Positions 25,723 to 35,648 are shown, numbered from the stretch's first letter. The stretch is 64,000 bases of DNA from SIG622 sp045652245 (GCA_045652245.1 JAZRTY010000042.1:62001-126000); one strand, 5' to 3'. Program-made: numbers and translations. The notes: a model not told the origin generated them from the letters alone.

Positions 25723-28296
25723 TTAAGAATTTTCTTCGGTATTTCCTGCTTCCGGCACAGTTTCTGTATTTTCTGTACCTGTCACCTCGTCGCCTTCTTC
25801 ACCTTCAACTTCTTCCGGTACTTCTTCCTCTTTCTTAACTACTGTTATGCCGTAAATGAATACATTTTCAGCGACTCTCATTACTTTTACACCCTGTGTA
25901 TTTCTTGAAAGAAGTGAAATATCCTCGGTGTGAATTCTGATAATTACGCCCTCGCTTGTAATGAGCATAATATCGTCATCATCTGATACTGCAGCAATAC
26001 CACAAAGCTTACCTGTTTTTTCTGTGAGCTTATGTCCGATAACGCCCTTACCACCTCTGTTATGAATCGGGAAGTCATCCTCTTTTGCTCTCTTTCCGAG
26101 ACCCTTTTCGGTAATTGTAATAATATTTCTTGTGTCGTTCGGCATAAGTGCTACTGCACCTACAACAAAGTCACCCTCACGAAGCTCAATAGCCTTAACA
26201 CCACGCGCTGTTCTTCCGATACTTCTTGCCTTTTCTTCAGCAAAACGTGCTACAAGTCCGTTATGAGTTGCGACTAAAATATCACAATCGCCTGTGGTTT
26301 TAAGTACATACAACAGCTCGTCGCCCTCGTCAAGATTTATGGCGTTAAGTCCACCTTTTCGGTAGTTCTTATATGCTGAAAGCTCTGTTCTCTTGATAAC
26401 ACCGTTCTTTGTTATCATTGTAAGATAGGTGTTTTCTTCCTCAAAGCCGGGAACCGAAATACTTGCTGTGAGCTTTTCGTCCTTATCAACATCAATAATA
26501 TTGATAATATTCGTACCCTTTGAGTTTTTACCCGATTCGGGGATTTCATAGCCTTTCTTAACATACATTCTGCCGTAGCTTGTAAACATAAGCAGATAAT
26601 CGTGGCTATGTGCGATAATTACATTTTCAACGAAGTCCTCTTCCTTGGTCTGCATACCGATAACGCCCCTGCCGCCACGTCTCTGGGCACTATAAGTATC
26701 TGCGTCCATTCTCTTGATATAGCCTGCATGGCTGATTGTGAGAACACAGTCACGGCGTTCGATAAGGTCCTCCATAACAATTTCGTTTTCAACCTTTTCG
26801 ATTCTCGTTCTTCTCTCGTCACCGTATTTTCTCTTGATTTCAAGTAAGTCCTCACGAACGATATTTTCAATCTTATGAATATCCGCAAGAGTTTCGACAA
26901 GCTCTGCAATTTTTACTCGCAATGCTTCCATTTCCTCAAGAAGCTTATCAATTTCAAGTCCCGAAAGACGTCCCAGAGGCATCTGAACGATCTCCTGTGC
27001 CTGAATTTCGGTAAGAGCGAAGCGTTCTATGAGTGCTGCCCTTGCATCGGGAATTGACTTTGAAGCTCTGATAATCTTAATTACTTCTTCGATATTATCA
27101 ATAGCAATTTTCAAGCCCTCAAGGATATGCTGTCTCTTTCTTGCTTTCTCAAGGTCGAACTGAAGTCTTCTTGTAACAACATTTACCTGGTGGTCAAGAT
27201 AGTGCTTGAGCATCTGTTTAAGATTCAGAGTTTTTGGCTCGCCACCAACGAGGGCTAACATATTTACAGCAAAGGTATCCTGAAGTGGGCTATACTTATA
27301 AAGCTGATTAAGGATTAGATTCGGGTTTGCATCACGACGAAGGTCAATTACAACTCTTATTCCGTTTCTCATATCCGAAACGTCGTTAATAGCTGTAATT
27401 CCGTCTATTCTCTTATCCTTTACAAGATCTGCAATTGCCTCAACAAGTGCACCCTTTCTTGTCATATACGGGATTTCCTTGATAATAATTGAGGTCTTTC
27501 CCTTCTTTTCCTCAAACTCGCATTTTGCACGAACAGGAATTCTTCCTCTGCCTGTCATATAAGCTTCGTAAATTCCGTTCATACCGTAAATTGTACCACC
27601 TGTCGGGAAATCCGGACCCTTTATGATATTTATAAGATCCATAACATCGGCTTCAGGGTTGTCGATGAGATAAACAACACCGTCAATTACCTCACAAAGA
27701 TTATGTGGAGGAATATTTGTCGCCATACCTACGGCAATACCTACCGAGCCGTTTACAAGAAGATTCGGGAATCTTGACGGAAGAACTGTCGGCTCCTTTG
27801 CTTTGTTATCAAAGTTCGGCATAAAGTCAACAACGTCTTTGTCAAGGTCTGTTGTCATCTCCTCTGACATTTTCGCAAGTCTTGCTTCGGTATAACGGTA
27901 AGCAGCAGCTCCGTCACCGTCAATGTTACCGAAGTTACCGTGTCCGTCAACAAGGGGGTAACGCATAGAGAAGGGCTGTGCAAGTCTTACCATTGCATCA
28001 TAAACAGAGCTGTCTCCGTGAGGATGATAGTGACCGAGCACGTTACCTACTGTTGTCGCAGATTTACGGAAAGGCTTATTATAAGTCAGTCCGTCCTGGT
28101 ACATAGCATAAAGAATTCTTCTGTGAACAGGCTTTAGTCCGTCTCGTACATCCGGCAGTGCTCTGTCAACGATAACCGACATCGCATAGTCGATAAAGGA
28201 GGTCCTTACTTCTTTTGAAATTTCAACATCTACGATTTTATCGTTAATGTGATATTCGCTGACTACTTCGTCATGTATGTTGTTGTTTTCACTCAT
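25723..28296 (-). CDS. gyrA: DNA gyrase subunit A
   Basis: 857 aa. The breakage-reunion domain holds the catalytic tyrosine Y135 (AAYRYTEARL). The C-terminal domain has the six beta-pinwheel repeats, including the GyrA-box-like QRRGGRG motif that sets gyrase apart from topoisomerase IV. The tail is rich in Glu and Thr. In the quinolone-resistance region (HPHGDSSVYD, 91-100) the Ser and Asp at the positions of E. coli S83 and D87 are unchanged. gyrB is not in this window. It sits inside a long minus-strand run from murI to coaW. Confidence 0.97.
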   Translation of the reverse strand: MSENNNIHDEVVSEYHINDKIVDVEISKEVRTSFIDYAMSVIVDRALPDVRDGLKPVHRRILYAMYQDGLTYNKPFRKSATTVGNVLGHYHPHGDSSVYDAMVRLAQPFSMRYPLVDGHGNFGNIDGDGAAAYRYTEARLAKMSEEMTTDLDKDVVDFMPNFDNKAKEPTVLPSRFPNLLVNGSVGIAVGMATNIPPHNLCEVIDGVVYLIDNPEADVMDLINIIKGPDFPTGGTIYGMNGIYEAYMTGRGRIPVRAKCEFEEKKGKTSIIIKEIPYMTRKGALVEAIADLVKDKRIDGITAINDVSDMRNGIRVVIDLRRDANPNLILNQLYKYSPLQDTFAVNMLALVGGEPKTLNLKQMLKHYLDHQVNVVTRRLQFDLEKARKRQHILEGLKIAIDNIEEVIKIIRASKSIPDARAALIERFALTEIQAQEIVQMPLGRLSGLEIDKLLEEMEALRVKIAELVETLADIHKIENIVREDLLEIKRKYGDERRTRIEKVENEIVMEDLIERRDCVLTISHAGYIKRMDADTYSAQRRGGRGVIGMQTKEEDFVENVIIAHSHDYLLMFTSYGRMYVKKGYEIPESGKNSKGTNIINIIDVDKDEKLTASISVPGFEEENTYLTMITKNGVIKRTELSAYKNYRKGGLNAINLDEGDELLYVLKTTGDCDILVATHNGLVARFAEEKARSIGRTARGVKAIELREGDFVVGAVALMPNDTRNIITITEKGLGKRAKEDDFPIHNRGGKGVIGHKLTEKTGKLCGIAAVSDDDDIMLITSEGVIIRIHTEDISLLSRNTQGVKVMRVAENVFIYGITVVKKEEEVPEEVEGEEGDEVTGTENTETVPEAGNTEENS

Positions 28297-28329
28297 TACT
28301 TTTTTACCAATCCTTTCAAATATGCTAAA

Positions 28330-30165
28330 TTACGAATTTTGCATTTCGGCTTCCGCCTGCATTTTTTCTCTTTCGGCTTTTATTTCAGCCTCAATTTCTG
28401 CCATAAGAGCATCTTCATAAGCCTTTTTGTCTGCTTCGACCTTTGCAGAATCCTTTTCAAGCTCCTTGGCACGACGTTTTGCCTGTGAGGTAGATCTGAA
28501 GCTCATTTGCGCTACTTCAAACTGTGAATCGTATGTATAATAATAATTTTTAAGATTATTTATAAGTCTTGTAATTGCATCAACCTCATAATCACCGAGC
28601 TTGCAGGTAGGCTTTACTCCGAGATACAACTGAAGTGTGCTTATTGCACCCTGTGTATATTCATCATAAACTCCGTCAACATATTCACTTCGCAAATAAC
28701 CGAGCATCTGAAGTCTTCTCTCAAGTCCCATTACAGTGTCCCCGGTACTTCCCACTTCGAGAGCCTTATAATTTTCATAGTTGAAAACTTCAAGATCTGT
28801 CGGGAAATCATATTTTTCAAGACATACCTTTATTTCAGCATCGGGTACAAGTCCCTTTTCGTTATAGGAATTTTTATTTGCATCAAGTATTTCAAAGCTT
28901 GTGATTGTAAAAATATCTCCACCTGCAAGTGCATAGGTTTCCTGTCCTACCCCTTTGCCATATGTTCTTTCACCTACAATTGTAGCTGCACAGTTATAAT
29001 CAAGCATTGAAGCAAAAAGCTCTGCCGCACTTGCCGTATAGCCATCAACAAGCACCGTTATTTTGTCAAATTCCTCACCGCCACCTGTAGAATAGATTGC
29101 CTCAGGCTCGGTATGATTTCTTGAATTTATATAATAAAGTAGCTTGCCCTCTGTGCGAATCAACGAATTTGCCATTTCAAGTGCATACTGCATTACCCCT
29201 CCACCGTTTCCACGAAGGTCAATTATAAGGTCACCCCGGTGTGCTTGTTTAAGTGTTTTCAGAGCTTTCCTGAATTCCTCCACCACATTCTCACCACGAA
29301 AGTCAGAAATTGCAATATATCCGTAGGTTTTACCCTCCGGTATATCCAACGAAACAGAGGAAATATACATTTTTCCCTTTGTAAGCTTTATATCATAAAG
29401 CTCACCGTACGGTTTCTGTAGTGTCATATGCAATACATACTGTTTCTTGCCGGTTACCTCGTCGGCGATAAATTCCGGCTCATTCGGAATACCGAGACTT
29501 TGCCCGTTTTCGTCAAAGATTTCGTCCTCTATATACGGTAATTCTCTGACAAGTCGCATTACACCGTCAACAGTATTTCCGTCTGCCGGTATTCCTTCGA
29601 CACTTACAATTCTGTCACCGACTTCAATTCCTGCCTTCTGTGCATTTGAGCCTTCTATTACATTTGTTATGTAATTTCCCTTTACCTTAAGGTCAAGTCT
29701 TCTTATTCTGTAATCGCTCTCATCCCCTACCGAAATTCCGTAGCCGGTAGAAGAACCGTCAAAAGCAAGTCCGGTACCACTTTCATAATAAGCACTGTAA
29801 GGGTCCATTGTACCTATAAGAGTGCTTATAAACATTTTCATAAGATCAGGGTTTTCACGTATCAGCTTCATTATAAAGGCTTCGGTAAGCTCTTCCTCGG
29901 AAAACTCAAAAAGGTGGGTATCTTTATAAAGATTGAATATTTCCTCGAAAAGCTGAAATTGAAAGCTCTGAAGCTTATTTTTATAATTCGGAGTGTACCC
30001 TGCATAGGGGCTGTTTTCATCAAAGGGATTATATCTGTACCCTTCCTGCTCCTGTATTGTGTTTTCCGTTTGTGACTCTGCCTGTATACCTTGCGCAAAT
30101 ACAGATACATTACAAATCATCAACACACAAAGCAAAAGTGCAATTATTTTTTTACTAAGGTTCAT
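28330..30165 (-). CDS. S41 C-terminal processing peptidase with PDZ and peptidoglycan-binding domains
   Basis: 611 aa from ATG 30165, which overlaps the end of the preceding gene by 11 nt; a longer in-frame start at 30198 would overlap it further and is less likely. Order of parts: signal peptide (MNLSKKIIALLLCVLMICNVSVFAQG), PDZ domain (NAQKAGIEVGDRIVSVEGIP), S41 protease core with the catalytic serine in DGYTASAAELFASML and lysine in TYGKGVGQE, a peptidoglycan-binding-1 domain (MGLERRLQMLGYL), and a charged C-terminal helix. It should act outside the membrane on envelope proteins. Confidence 0.93.
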   Translation of the reverse strand: MNLSKKIIALLLCVLMICNVSVFAQGIQAESQTENTIQEQEGYRYNPFDENSPYAGYTPNYKNKLQSFQFQLFEEIFNLYKDTHLFEFSEEELTEAFIMKLIRENPDLMKMFISTLIGTMDPYSAYYESGTGLAFDGSSTGYGISVGDESDYRIRRLDLKVKGNYITNVIEGSNAQKAGIEVGDRIVSVEGIPADGNTVDGVMRLVRELPYIEDEIFDENGQSLGIPNEPEFIADEVTGKKQYVLHMTLQKPYGELYDIKLTKGKMYISSVSLDIPEGKTYGYIAISDFRGENVVEEFRKALKTLKQAHRGDLIIDLRGNGGGVMQYALEMANSLIRTEGKLLYYINSRNHTEPEAIYSTGGGEEFDKITVLVDGYTASAAELFASMLDYNCAATIVGERTYGKGVGQETYALAGGDIFTITSFEILDANKNSYNEKGLVPDAEIKVCLEKYDFPTDLEVFNYENYKALEVGSTGDTVMGLERRLQMLGYLRSEYVDGVYDEYTQGAISTLQLYLGVKPTCKLGDYEVDAITRLINNLKNYYYTYDSQFEVAQMSFRSTSQAKRRAKELEKDSAKVEADKKAYEDALMAEIEAEIKAEREKMQAEAEMQNS

Positions 30166-30883
30166 TTTCTTTTCCTCTTTCTTCTTCGATATCCCCATTC
30201 GGATATACCGTTACCGTGAATTTTGTTCTCTCAATTTCAACGCCGCCGATTTCTATTACATATTCTGCATAGAAGCTTCCACCAAGAGGCGTCAGCTCAT
30301 CACACAAGGTGCAGGTATAGCAATTTCTTTGCGGCATCTCAATGCTTGCTCCGATTTTTAAGAGAAAATCAAGATGCGGATAGTAGTTATCCGATATTCT
30401 CTCTCCTTCCCGCAGCACCAACTCAGGCATAAGTACATTATCAGTCAGCAAAATCGCCGTTCCGTCATTTCTTACCTCAAGTGTTGCTCCGTCTGAAAAA
30501 CAGATAAGCTTTCTGTCCTCATAAAACTCATATCTTCCGTCGGAATGCTTTTCACTTTCTTGCGCATTTTCGGGGATATAGCGCTCCTCGTCCTGCATTA
30601 TTCCTTTGGTACTTTCAATACTTGCTCTTATCCGTCTCATTCGATGGAAAAGACTACTGTGACGGTAAATGGAATTTCTGTAATTCCTCTCGTCGTAACC
30701 GTCTGTATCGGATGTACCTTCCTCGACATTTCCGTAAAGCAGCACATTTTCGACTATCTCCTTCGGAAGAGAGGCAACTTCACTTTTCTGCTTTATAATA
30801 AGTCTTGCATTCATCGGAAGCTCTATGTCTTCGGCATTTTTCTCCCGTTTTTTTGCCATATACTGTTTCTCGACCTTCCTCAC
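30155..30883 (-). CDS. DUF1934 (YwiB-like) beta-barrel protein
   Basis: 242 aa, starting with GTG at 30883 that overlaps the murI stop (GTGA); an ATG at 30859 is an alternative. The last 130 residues match the DUF1934 pattern (DGRYEFYEDRKLICFSDGAT, then EYVIEIGGVEIERTKFTV), a small lipocalin-like barrel of unknown function. The N-terminal 100 residues are charged and unrecognised. It is sandwiched between murI and the S41 protease. Confidence 0.7.
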   Translation of the reverse strand: MRKVEKQYMAKKREKNAEDIELPMNARLIIKQKSEVASLPKEIVENVLLYGNVEEGTSDTDGYDERNYRNSIYRHSSLFHRMRRIRASIESTKGIMQDEERYIPENAQESEKHSDGRYEFYEDRKLICFSDGATLEVRNDGTAILLTDNVLMPELVLREGERISDNYYPHLDFLLKIGASIEMPQRNCYTCTLCDELTPLGGSFYAEYVIEIGGVEIERTKFTVTVYPNGDIEEERGKENEP

Positions 30884-31737
30884 TCTTTTTCAATTTCGAT
30901 TTTTTTAACAAACTCAATTTCTCTGCCAAGAAAAGCAGACGCACTTACACTGAAATTCTGGGTTTCGTCGCTTACAAAAAATTCCGATTTCCCCTTTTCA
31001 GATCTATCCGAAAGAAGCCCACGGCGTTCAAGAAGTTCCCGGAGTCCGGACGCCGCACACGCTCCGGCATCCACGATTTTCGGAAGATACCCCAAAGTTT
31101 CAATACAGGCCTTTTCGATACTGTTCCTGATAAGAGGATAATGGGTACAACCGAGAATGAGACTTGTGGGTCTGAAATCCGAAAGCTTCCCAATATATTC
31201 CTTTGCAATCAGAAGTGTAACGGGGTTATCCTGAGCCTTCGAGTCGATATATCCGTTTTCCACGAGTGGCACAAACATAGGACAAGCTACAGGCATAATA
31301 TTGGCATTGGGGTTGCATTTGAGAATTTCTCGCTCATATGCTCCGTTTTTAGCGGTTGCAGGAGTTCCAAGAACTGCAATATTTCCCCGTATTCCTTCGC
31401 CTTCGGAAAATGCCATTTCGGTTGCCATTTCCGACGCAGGCTTTACAACCCCCACAAGTGGTACCGGAGAATCGGAAAGGAGAGTCTCAAGTGCTATTGA
31501 GCTGACTGTTCCACAGGCGATAAGCACAGCTTTAATATTGTGCTTTAAGAGAAAACGCAAATCGTCTCTTGAATATTTCAGAATTGTCTCGGGTGATCTT
31601 GTACCGTACGGCACTCTGCCCGTATCGCCGAAATAGATTATATTTTCATTCGGAAGTAATCTTTCTATCTCACGAACCGACGTAAGCCCACCGAGTCCCG
31701 AGTCAAAAACTCCGATACTTCTGTTATCGAACGCCAT
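30880..31737 (-). CDS. murI: Glutamate racemase
   Basis: 285 aa from ATG 31737, with GGGAGG 6 nt upstream; the in-frame extension to 31854 crosses the promoter. Signatures: SIGVFDSGLGGLTSVRE, the first catalytic cysteine in VLIACGTVSS, and the second in SLILGCTHYPLI. It makes D-glutamate for peptidoglycan. It heads an operon-like run that continues through DUF1934, S41 protease and gyrA. murD, which uses D-glutamate, lies about 10 kb away. Confidence 0.96.
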   Translation of the reverse strand: MAFDNRSIGVFDSGLGGLTSVREIERLLPNENIIYFGDTGRVPYGTRSPETILKYSRDDLRFLLKHNIKAVLIACGTVSSIALETLLSDSPVPLVGVVKPASEMATEMAFSEGEGIRGNIAVLGTPATAKNGAYEREILKCNPNANIMPVACPMFVPLVENGYIDSKAQDNPVTLLIAKEYIGKLSDFRPTSLILGCTHYPLIRNSIEKACIETLGYLPKIVDAGACAASGLRELLERRGLLSDRSEKGKSEFFVSDETQNFSVSASAFLGREIEFVKKIEIEKE

Positions 31738-31810
31738 ACAAAACCTCCCACTGTTACTTCTTGTATTGCTTTGCTCAAGTGTCAAATAATATACTAAACC
31801 TTCATTATAT

Positions 31811-31839
31811 ATTATATCACAAAAGAGCTTTTTTGTCAA
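31811..31839 (-). promoter_or_regulatory. murI operon promoter
   Basis: Perfect consensus: TTGACA (31834-31839), 17 nt, TATAAT (31811-31816) on the minus strand, about 75 nt upstream of the murI start. Confidence 0.85.
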
Positions 31840-31919
31840 ACAAATAAGGCACATTTAAGGCTGTTTTTTCGCCTTTTTTGCAAAAGTTCACACTTTCGAA
31901 ATAAAGACAGAACAAAGGA

Positions 31920-31952
31920 CGCCTGTAAAGGCTCAAATAAGCCCCACAGGCG
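31920..31952 (-). terminator. Terminator-like hairpin after the DUF896 gene
   Basis: CGCCTGT / ACAGGCG outer stem with an inner GGCT/AGCC stem, 38 nt past the stop at 31991. The following minus-strand sequence (CCTTTGTTCTGTCTTTA) is only moderately T-rich. Confidence 0.6.
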
Positions 31953-31990
31953 CAGTTTTGCGTTTTTTATATTTTACGGTTTTTCAAATT

Positions 31991-32200
31991 TCAGCTCTTT
32001 TTGACAATCTTTTCCCTTGTTCCGTCGGGACGCTCAATATAGGTGTTGTCAAGCTGAGCCATAAGGCTTCTTCTGTATTCTGCGATATATTCGTCACGAA
32101 GTGCCTTTTGCTCTGCCTTTTCTGCCTCTGTGAGCCCTTCAGGAGTTTTTGATTTTCTTGCAAGCTCGTTTATACGTAGTTGTTTTTCTTCTGTCATCAC
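31991..32200 (-). CDS. DUF896 (UPF0291, YnzC-like) protein
   Basis: 69 aa. The pattern INELARKSKTPEGLTEAEKAEQKALRDEYI matches the conserved helical hairpin of DUF896, and LDNTYIERPDGTREKI is the usual C-terminal part. Small cytoplasmic protein found across Firmicutes; in Bacillus YnzC lies in the SOS-linked lexA region, but no such link is visible here. Two ATG codons are adjacent at the start. It follows the Dabb gene closely. Confidence 0.9.
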   Translation of the reverse strand: MMTEEKQLRINELARKSKTPEGLTEAEKAEQKALRDEYIAEYRRSLMAQLDNTYIERPDGTREKIVKKS

Positions 32201-32218
32201 ATACTCCTCTCAAACAGA

Positions 32219-32509
32219 TTACAGCTCAAAATCAAGGCTGACGCTCTTTTCTGTTACTGCGTGCATATGCGCCTTTACGACGTCACAATGATATTGGTCC
32301 TTCTGATATATGTCGAGCATTTCCTCGTTGTCAAGAACTACCGACAAATAAATATCATACGAACGTGCAGAGTGAAGGAAATCAACTCCTACCTCAATTT
32401 CACGAATGTAGTCGATATTTTCCTTCATTGAAAGGAGTACCTCTTTTGCCTTTTCGCAATTTTCCTCGCTTGCGTCACGAAGCTTGAAGCAAACTATATG
32501 CTTTATCAT
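32219..32509 (-). CDS. Dabb-family (stress-responsive alpha/beta barrel) protein
   Basis: 96 aa from ATG 32509 with GAGGG upstream. MIKHIVCFKLRDASEE and DFLHSARSYDIYLSVVLDNEEML are typical of the Dabb family, small ferredoxin-like barrels that dimerise. The function is not known in bacteria of this type. It is the first gene of a two-gene unit with DUF896. Confidence 0.88.
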   Translation of the reverse strand: MIKHIVCFKLRDASEENCEKAKEVLLSMKENIDYIREIEVGVDFLHSARSYDIYLSVVLDNEEMLDIYQKDQYHCDVVKAHMHAVTEKSVSLDFEL

Positions 32510-32554
32510 AAATATCCCTCTTTTCTGATGTTTGATTGGTTTTATCATATTTTT

Positions 32555-32583
32555 ATTTTACCACTTTTCTTCGTTAAAGTCAA
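32555..32583 (-). promoter_or_regulatory. Promoter of the Dabb-DUF896 unit
   Basis: Minus strand TTGACT (32578-32583), 17 nt, TAAAAT (32555-32560). It is back to back with the ksgA promoter. Confidence 0.7.
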
Positions 32584-32599
32584 GCCTTTCGCTTTATTA

Positions 32600-32628
32600 T
32601 TGACAACGCATAGAAAATATGATACAAT
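32600..32628 (+). promoter_or_regulatory. ksgA promoter
   Basis: TTGACA (32600-32605), 17 nt, TACAAT (32623-32628), 34 nt before the start codon. Confidence 0.82.
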
Positions 32629-32662
32629 ACTATGGTAACTTTTAATATATCGGGAGACTCAA

Positions 32663-33541
32663 ATGAGCAGTAAGGATTTACTCCAAAAGCATAATTTTAA
32701 ATTTCAGAAAAAGTACGGTCAGAACTTTCTGTATGACCCGAAAATTCCTGCAAGAATAGCAGAAAACTGCACCGAGGGCAAGGCAAGTTGCGACGAAAAA
32801 AAGAACGAAGTAATTGTCGAAATAGGTCCGGGTGCCGGAATACTCACAAAGGAACTTGCAAAGCGTTTTTATAAGGTTGCAGCAGTTGAAATCGACGAAA
32901 ATCTTATTCCGATTCTCGCTGAATCCCTTGCAGATTTTAATAACATTTCTGTTCTGAATGCCGATATTATGGAAGTAGACCTTTCGCAGTTTATTCCGTC
33001 TGTTACGGAAAACGGTAAGTACCCCGTTTCTGTCTGTGCAAATCTGCCGTACTATATCACAACCCCCGTTATTATGAAGCTTATTGAGTCGCAATGCGGC
33101 TTCGGGTACATCACGGTTATGGTACAGAAGGAAGTTGCAAAAAGGCTATGTGCCGCACCCGAAAGCCCGGATTACGGTGCTATTACTGCCGAAATCGGAC
33201 TGTACGGAAGCGCTGTCAAGCTTTTTGATGTACCAAGTGGTTGCTTCAATCCCCGTCCGAAGGTTGATTCTGCAGTTGTCAGAATAAAGCTTGATTCCCC
33301 TTCAAAATACACCGAGCAGGAAATAAAAAGGGCAAGTCAGATAATCAAGGCTGCCTTCGGTCAGAGGAGAAAAACTCTTGTCAATGCTCTTATGACACTT
33401 GGCGACAAAATTGTAAGCAATGACAAAACAGAGCTTTCGGAAATTATTGAAAAAACGCTGAAGGTTCCGGGAGATATTCGTGGAGAAAAGCTAAGTACCG
33501 AACAGTTTGTTTCTCTTTCAAGGGTGCTTTTTAAGGACTGA
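32663..33541 (+). CDS. ksgA: 16S rRNA dimethyladenosine transferase KsgA (RsmA)
   Basis: 292 aa. It dimethylates the two adjacent adenines in the 3'-terminal hairpin (helix 45) of 16S rRNA. SAM-binding motif I is EIGPGAGILTKELAKR; the catalytic motif IV is NLPYYITTPVIMKL. FGQRRKTLVNAL marks the C-terminal domain. A KKNE-rich insertion after residue 40 is a little longer than usual. GGGAG precedes the ATG. It stands alone on the plus strand among minus-strand genes. Confidence 0.96.
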   Translation: MSSKDLLQKHNFKFQKKYGQNFLYDPKIPARIAENCTEGKASCDEKKNEVIVEIGPGAGILTKELAKRFYKVAAVEIDENLIPILAESLADFNNISVLNADIMEVDLSQFIPSVTENGKYPVSVCANLPYYITTPVIMKLIESQCGFGYITVMVQKEVAKRLCAAPESPDYGAITAEIGLYGSAVKLFDVPSGCFNPRPKVDSAVVRIKLDSPSKYTEQEIKRASQIIKAAFGQRRKTLVNALMTLGDKIVSNDKTELSEIIEKTLKVPGDIRGEKLSTEQFVSLSRVLFKD

Positions 33542-33555
33542 ATTTCATAAATTAA

Positions 33556-33600
33556 AACACCTCTTGCACACTTTCGTGCAGGAGGTGTTATTTTTGTTTT
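33556..33600. terminator. Bidirectional terminator between ksgA and lysS
   Basis: AACACCTC-TTGCAC / GTGCA-GGAGGTGTT with T-tract ATTTTTGTTTTT. It serves both convergent genes. Confidence 0.9.
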
Positions 33601-35108
33601 TACTTGTCAAGCGACTTCATTGTCGGGAACAGAAGTACATCTCTGATTGCTGCAGAATCGGTAAAGAGCATACACATTCTGTCTATACCATAACCGATAC
33701 CACCTGTCGGAGGCATACCGTGCTCAAGTGCACACATAAAGTCCTCGTCGGTCGTATTTGCTTCGTCATCACCAAGTGCCAACAGTTCTTCCTGTGCCTT
33801 GAATCTTTCTCTCTGGTCAATCGGGTCATTAAGCTCGGAGTAGGCGTTTGCCATTTCCCAACCGTTCATATAGAACTCGAAACGCTCAACATAGTCGGGT
33901 TTGTCGGGCTTTCTCTTTGTTAACGGTGAAATTTCAACCGGATGGTCCATTACAAAGGTCGGCTGAATGAGATTATCCTCAACAAAGGTTTCAAAGAACA
34001 GGTTGAGAATATCACCCTTCTTGTGATGCTTTTCGTACTCTACATGCTTTTCGTCTGCTATCTTTCTTGCTTCTTCCACAGTTTCAATAGCATCAAAATC
34101 AACGCCTGCATACTTCTTTACGGCATCTATCATTGTAATTCTCTCAAACGGCTTTCCAAGGTCCATTTCAACGCCGTTATAAACTATCTTTGTAGTACCG
34201 AGAACCTCGTTTGCTACGTGTCTGAACATATTTTCCGTAAGGTCCATCATTCCGTGATAATCGGTATATGCCTGATAAAGCTCCATAAGAGTAAATTCGG
34301 GATTATGACGGGTATCGAGTCCCTCGTTTCTGAAAACTCTGCCGATTTCGTAAACTCTCTCAAGTCCACCAACGATAAGACGCTTCAAGTACAGTTCAAG
34401 AGAAATTCTGAGCTTGAAATCCTCGTCAAGAGCATTGAAGTGTGTTTCAAACGGACGTGCTGCAGCACCACCGGCATTTGCTACAAGCATAGGGGTTTCT
34501 ACCTCAAGGAAGCCCTGACCGTCAAGGTATCTTCTGATAGACGCTACAATCCTTGAACGCTTAATAAAGGTATCCTTTACATCAGCATTAGTTATTAAGT
34601 CAATATATCTCTGACGGTATCTTGTATCGGTATCACGGAGTCCGTGGAACTTTTCGGGAAGAACTCTGAGGCTCTTTGAAAGAAGCACACATTCCTGTGC
34701 GTGAACAGATTTTTCTCCCTTTTGTGTGAGGAACACCTCACCCTTAACGCCAACAATATCTCCGATATCATATTTTTTAAATTCTGCATAAGCTTCCTCA
34801 CCAAGACTGTCACGGCATACATATACCTGTACATTTCCGTTTCTGTCCTGTACGTTACAGAATGACGCCTTACCCATAACTCTCTTTGCCATCATTCTTC
34901 CGGCAATACACACAGTTTTTCCCTCAAGGGCATCAAAATTATCCTTGATTTCATTTGTATGTGTATCCTGAGGATATTTTACTATCTTAAAGGGGTCTTT
35001 TCCTGCTTCCTGAAGAGTTGCAAGCTTTTCACGTCTTACCTGCATCTGCTGATTTAATTCCTTCTCGGAAACAATCACATTTTCGTTGTTATTTATATTC
35101 TCACTCAT
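33600..35108 (-). CDS. lysS: Lysyl-tRNA synthetase, class II
   Basis: 502 aa. The N-terminal OB-fold anticodon domain (GKTVCIAGRMMAKRVMGKASF) is followed by the class II core with motif 2 VYEIGRVFRNEGLDTRHNPEFT and motif 3 PTGGIGYGIDRMCML. It charges tRNA-Lys. greA precedes it by 20 nt and the two share the promoter at 35649-35677, an arrangement common in Firmicutes. Confidence 0.97.
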   Translation of the reverse strand: MSENINNNENVIVSEKELNQQMQVRREKLATLQEAGKDPFKIVKYPQDTHTNEIKDNFDALEGKTVCIAGRMMAKRVMGKASFCNVQDRNGNVQVYVCRDSLGEEAYAEFKKYDIGDIVGVKGEVFLTQKGEKSVHAQECVLLSKSLRVLPEKFHGLRDTDTRYRQRYIDLITNADVKDTFIKRSRIVASIRRYLDGQGFLEVETPMLVANAGGAAARPFETHFNALDEDFKLRISLELYLKRLIVGGLERVYEIGRVFRNEGLDTRHNPEFTLMELYQAYTDYHGMMDLTENMFRHVANEVLGTTKIVYNGVEMDLGKPFERITMIDAVKKYAGVDFDAIETVEEARKIADEKHVEYEKHHKKGDILNLFFETFVEDNLIQPTFVMDHPVEISPLTKRKPDKPDYVERFEFYMNGWEMANAYSELNDPIDQRERFKAQEELLALGDDEANTTDEDFMCALEHGMPPTGGIGYGIDRMCMLFTDSAAIRDVLLFPTMKSLDK

Positions 35109-35128
35109 TTTCTTGTCCTTTACAATGT

Positions 35129-35602
35129 TTATTTTGAAATTGTAAGCACCTTAAGCTTTACATCTCCACCGGGGGTTTCAACATAAAATTCTTCGCCGAC
35201 TTTTTTACCAAGAAGTGCTTTACCGATAGGCGATTCGTCGGAAATTTCAAAATGTAACGGGTCGGCTTCTGTTGAACCTACAATATTATATTCAACCTCT
35301 TCGTCAAAGTCGTAGTCATACACCTTAACCTTTGAACCGATGCCCACTTTATCTGTTGATATATTTTCCTCAACTACAACAGCAATAGAGAGCTGTTCTT
35401 CAATCTCTGCGATTTCCTTTTCAAGCATTCCCTGATGGTTTTTCGCTTCATCATACTCGCTGTTTTCAGAAAGGTCACCAAAGGCTCTTGCTTTTTTGAT
35501 TTCCTCTGCTGCTTCCTTTCTACCTGTTGTTTTCAGGTATTCAAGTCTTTCCTGTAATTTTAAAAGTCCTTCGGCTGATACATATATCTGCTTCTTGTTC
35601 AT
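35129..35602 (-). CDS. greA: Transcription elongation factor GreA
   Basis: 157 aa, the standard length. The N-terminal antiparallel coiled coil carries the conserved acidic tip (ARAFGDLSENSEYDEAKNHQ) that reaches into the RNA polymerase secondary channel to stimulate cleavage of backtracked RNA. The C-terminal FKBP-like domain ends SPIGKALLGKKVGEEFYVE. First gene of a greA-lysS operon. Confidence 0.96.
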   Translation of the reverse strand: MNKKQIYVSAEGLLKLQERLEYLKTTGRKEAAEEIKKARAFGDLSENSEYDEAKNHQGMLEKEIAEIEEQLSIAVVVEENISTDKVGIGSKVKVYDYDFDEEVEYNIVGSTEADPLHFEISDESPIGKALLGKKVGEEFYVETPGGDVKLKVLTISK

Positions 35603-35648
35603 TTAAAAAGTCCCCCTTATTTTTTCAGTCATAAAATGGTTAAAGTGT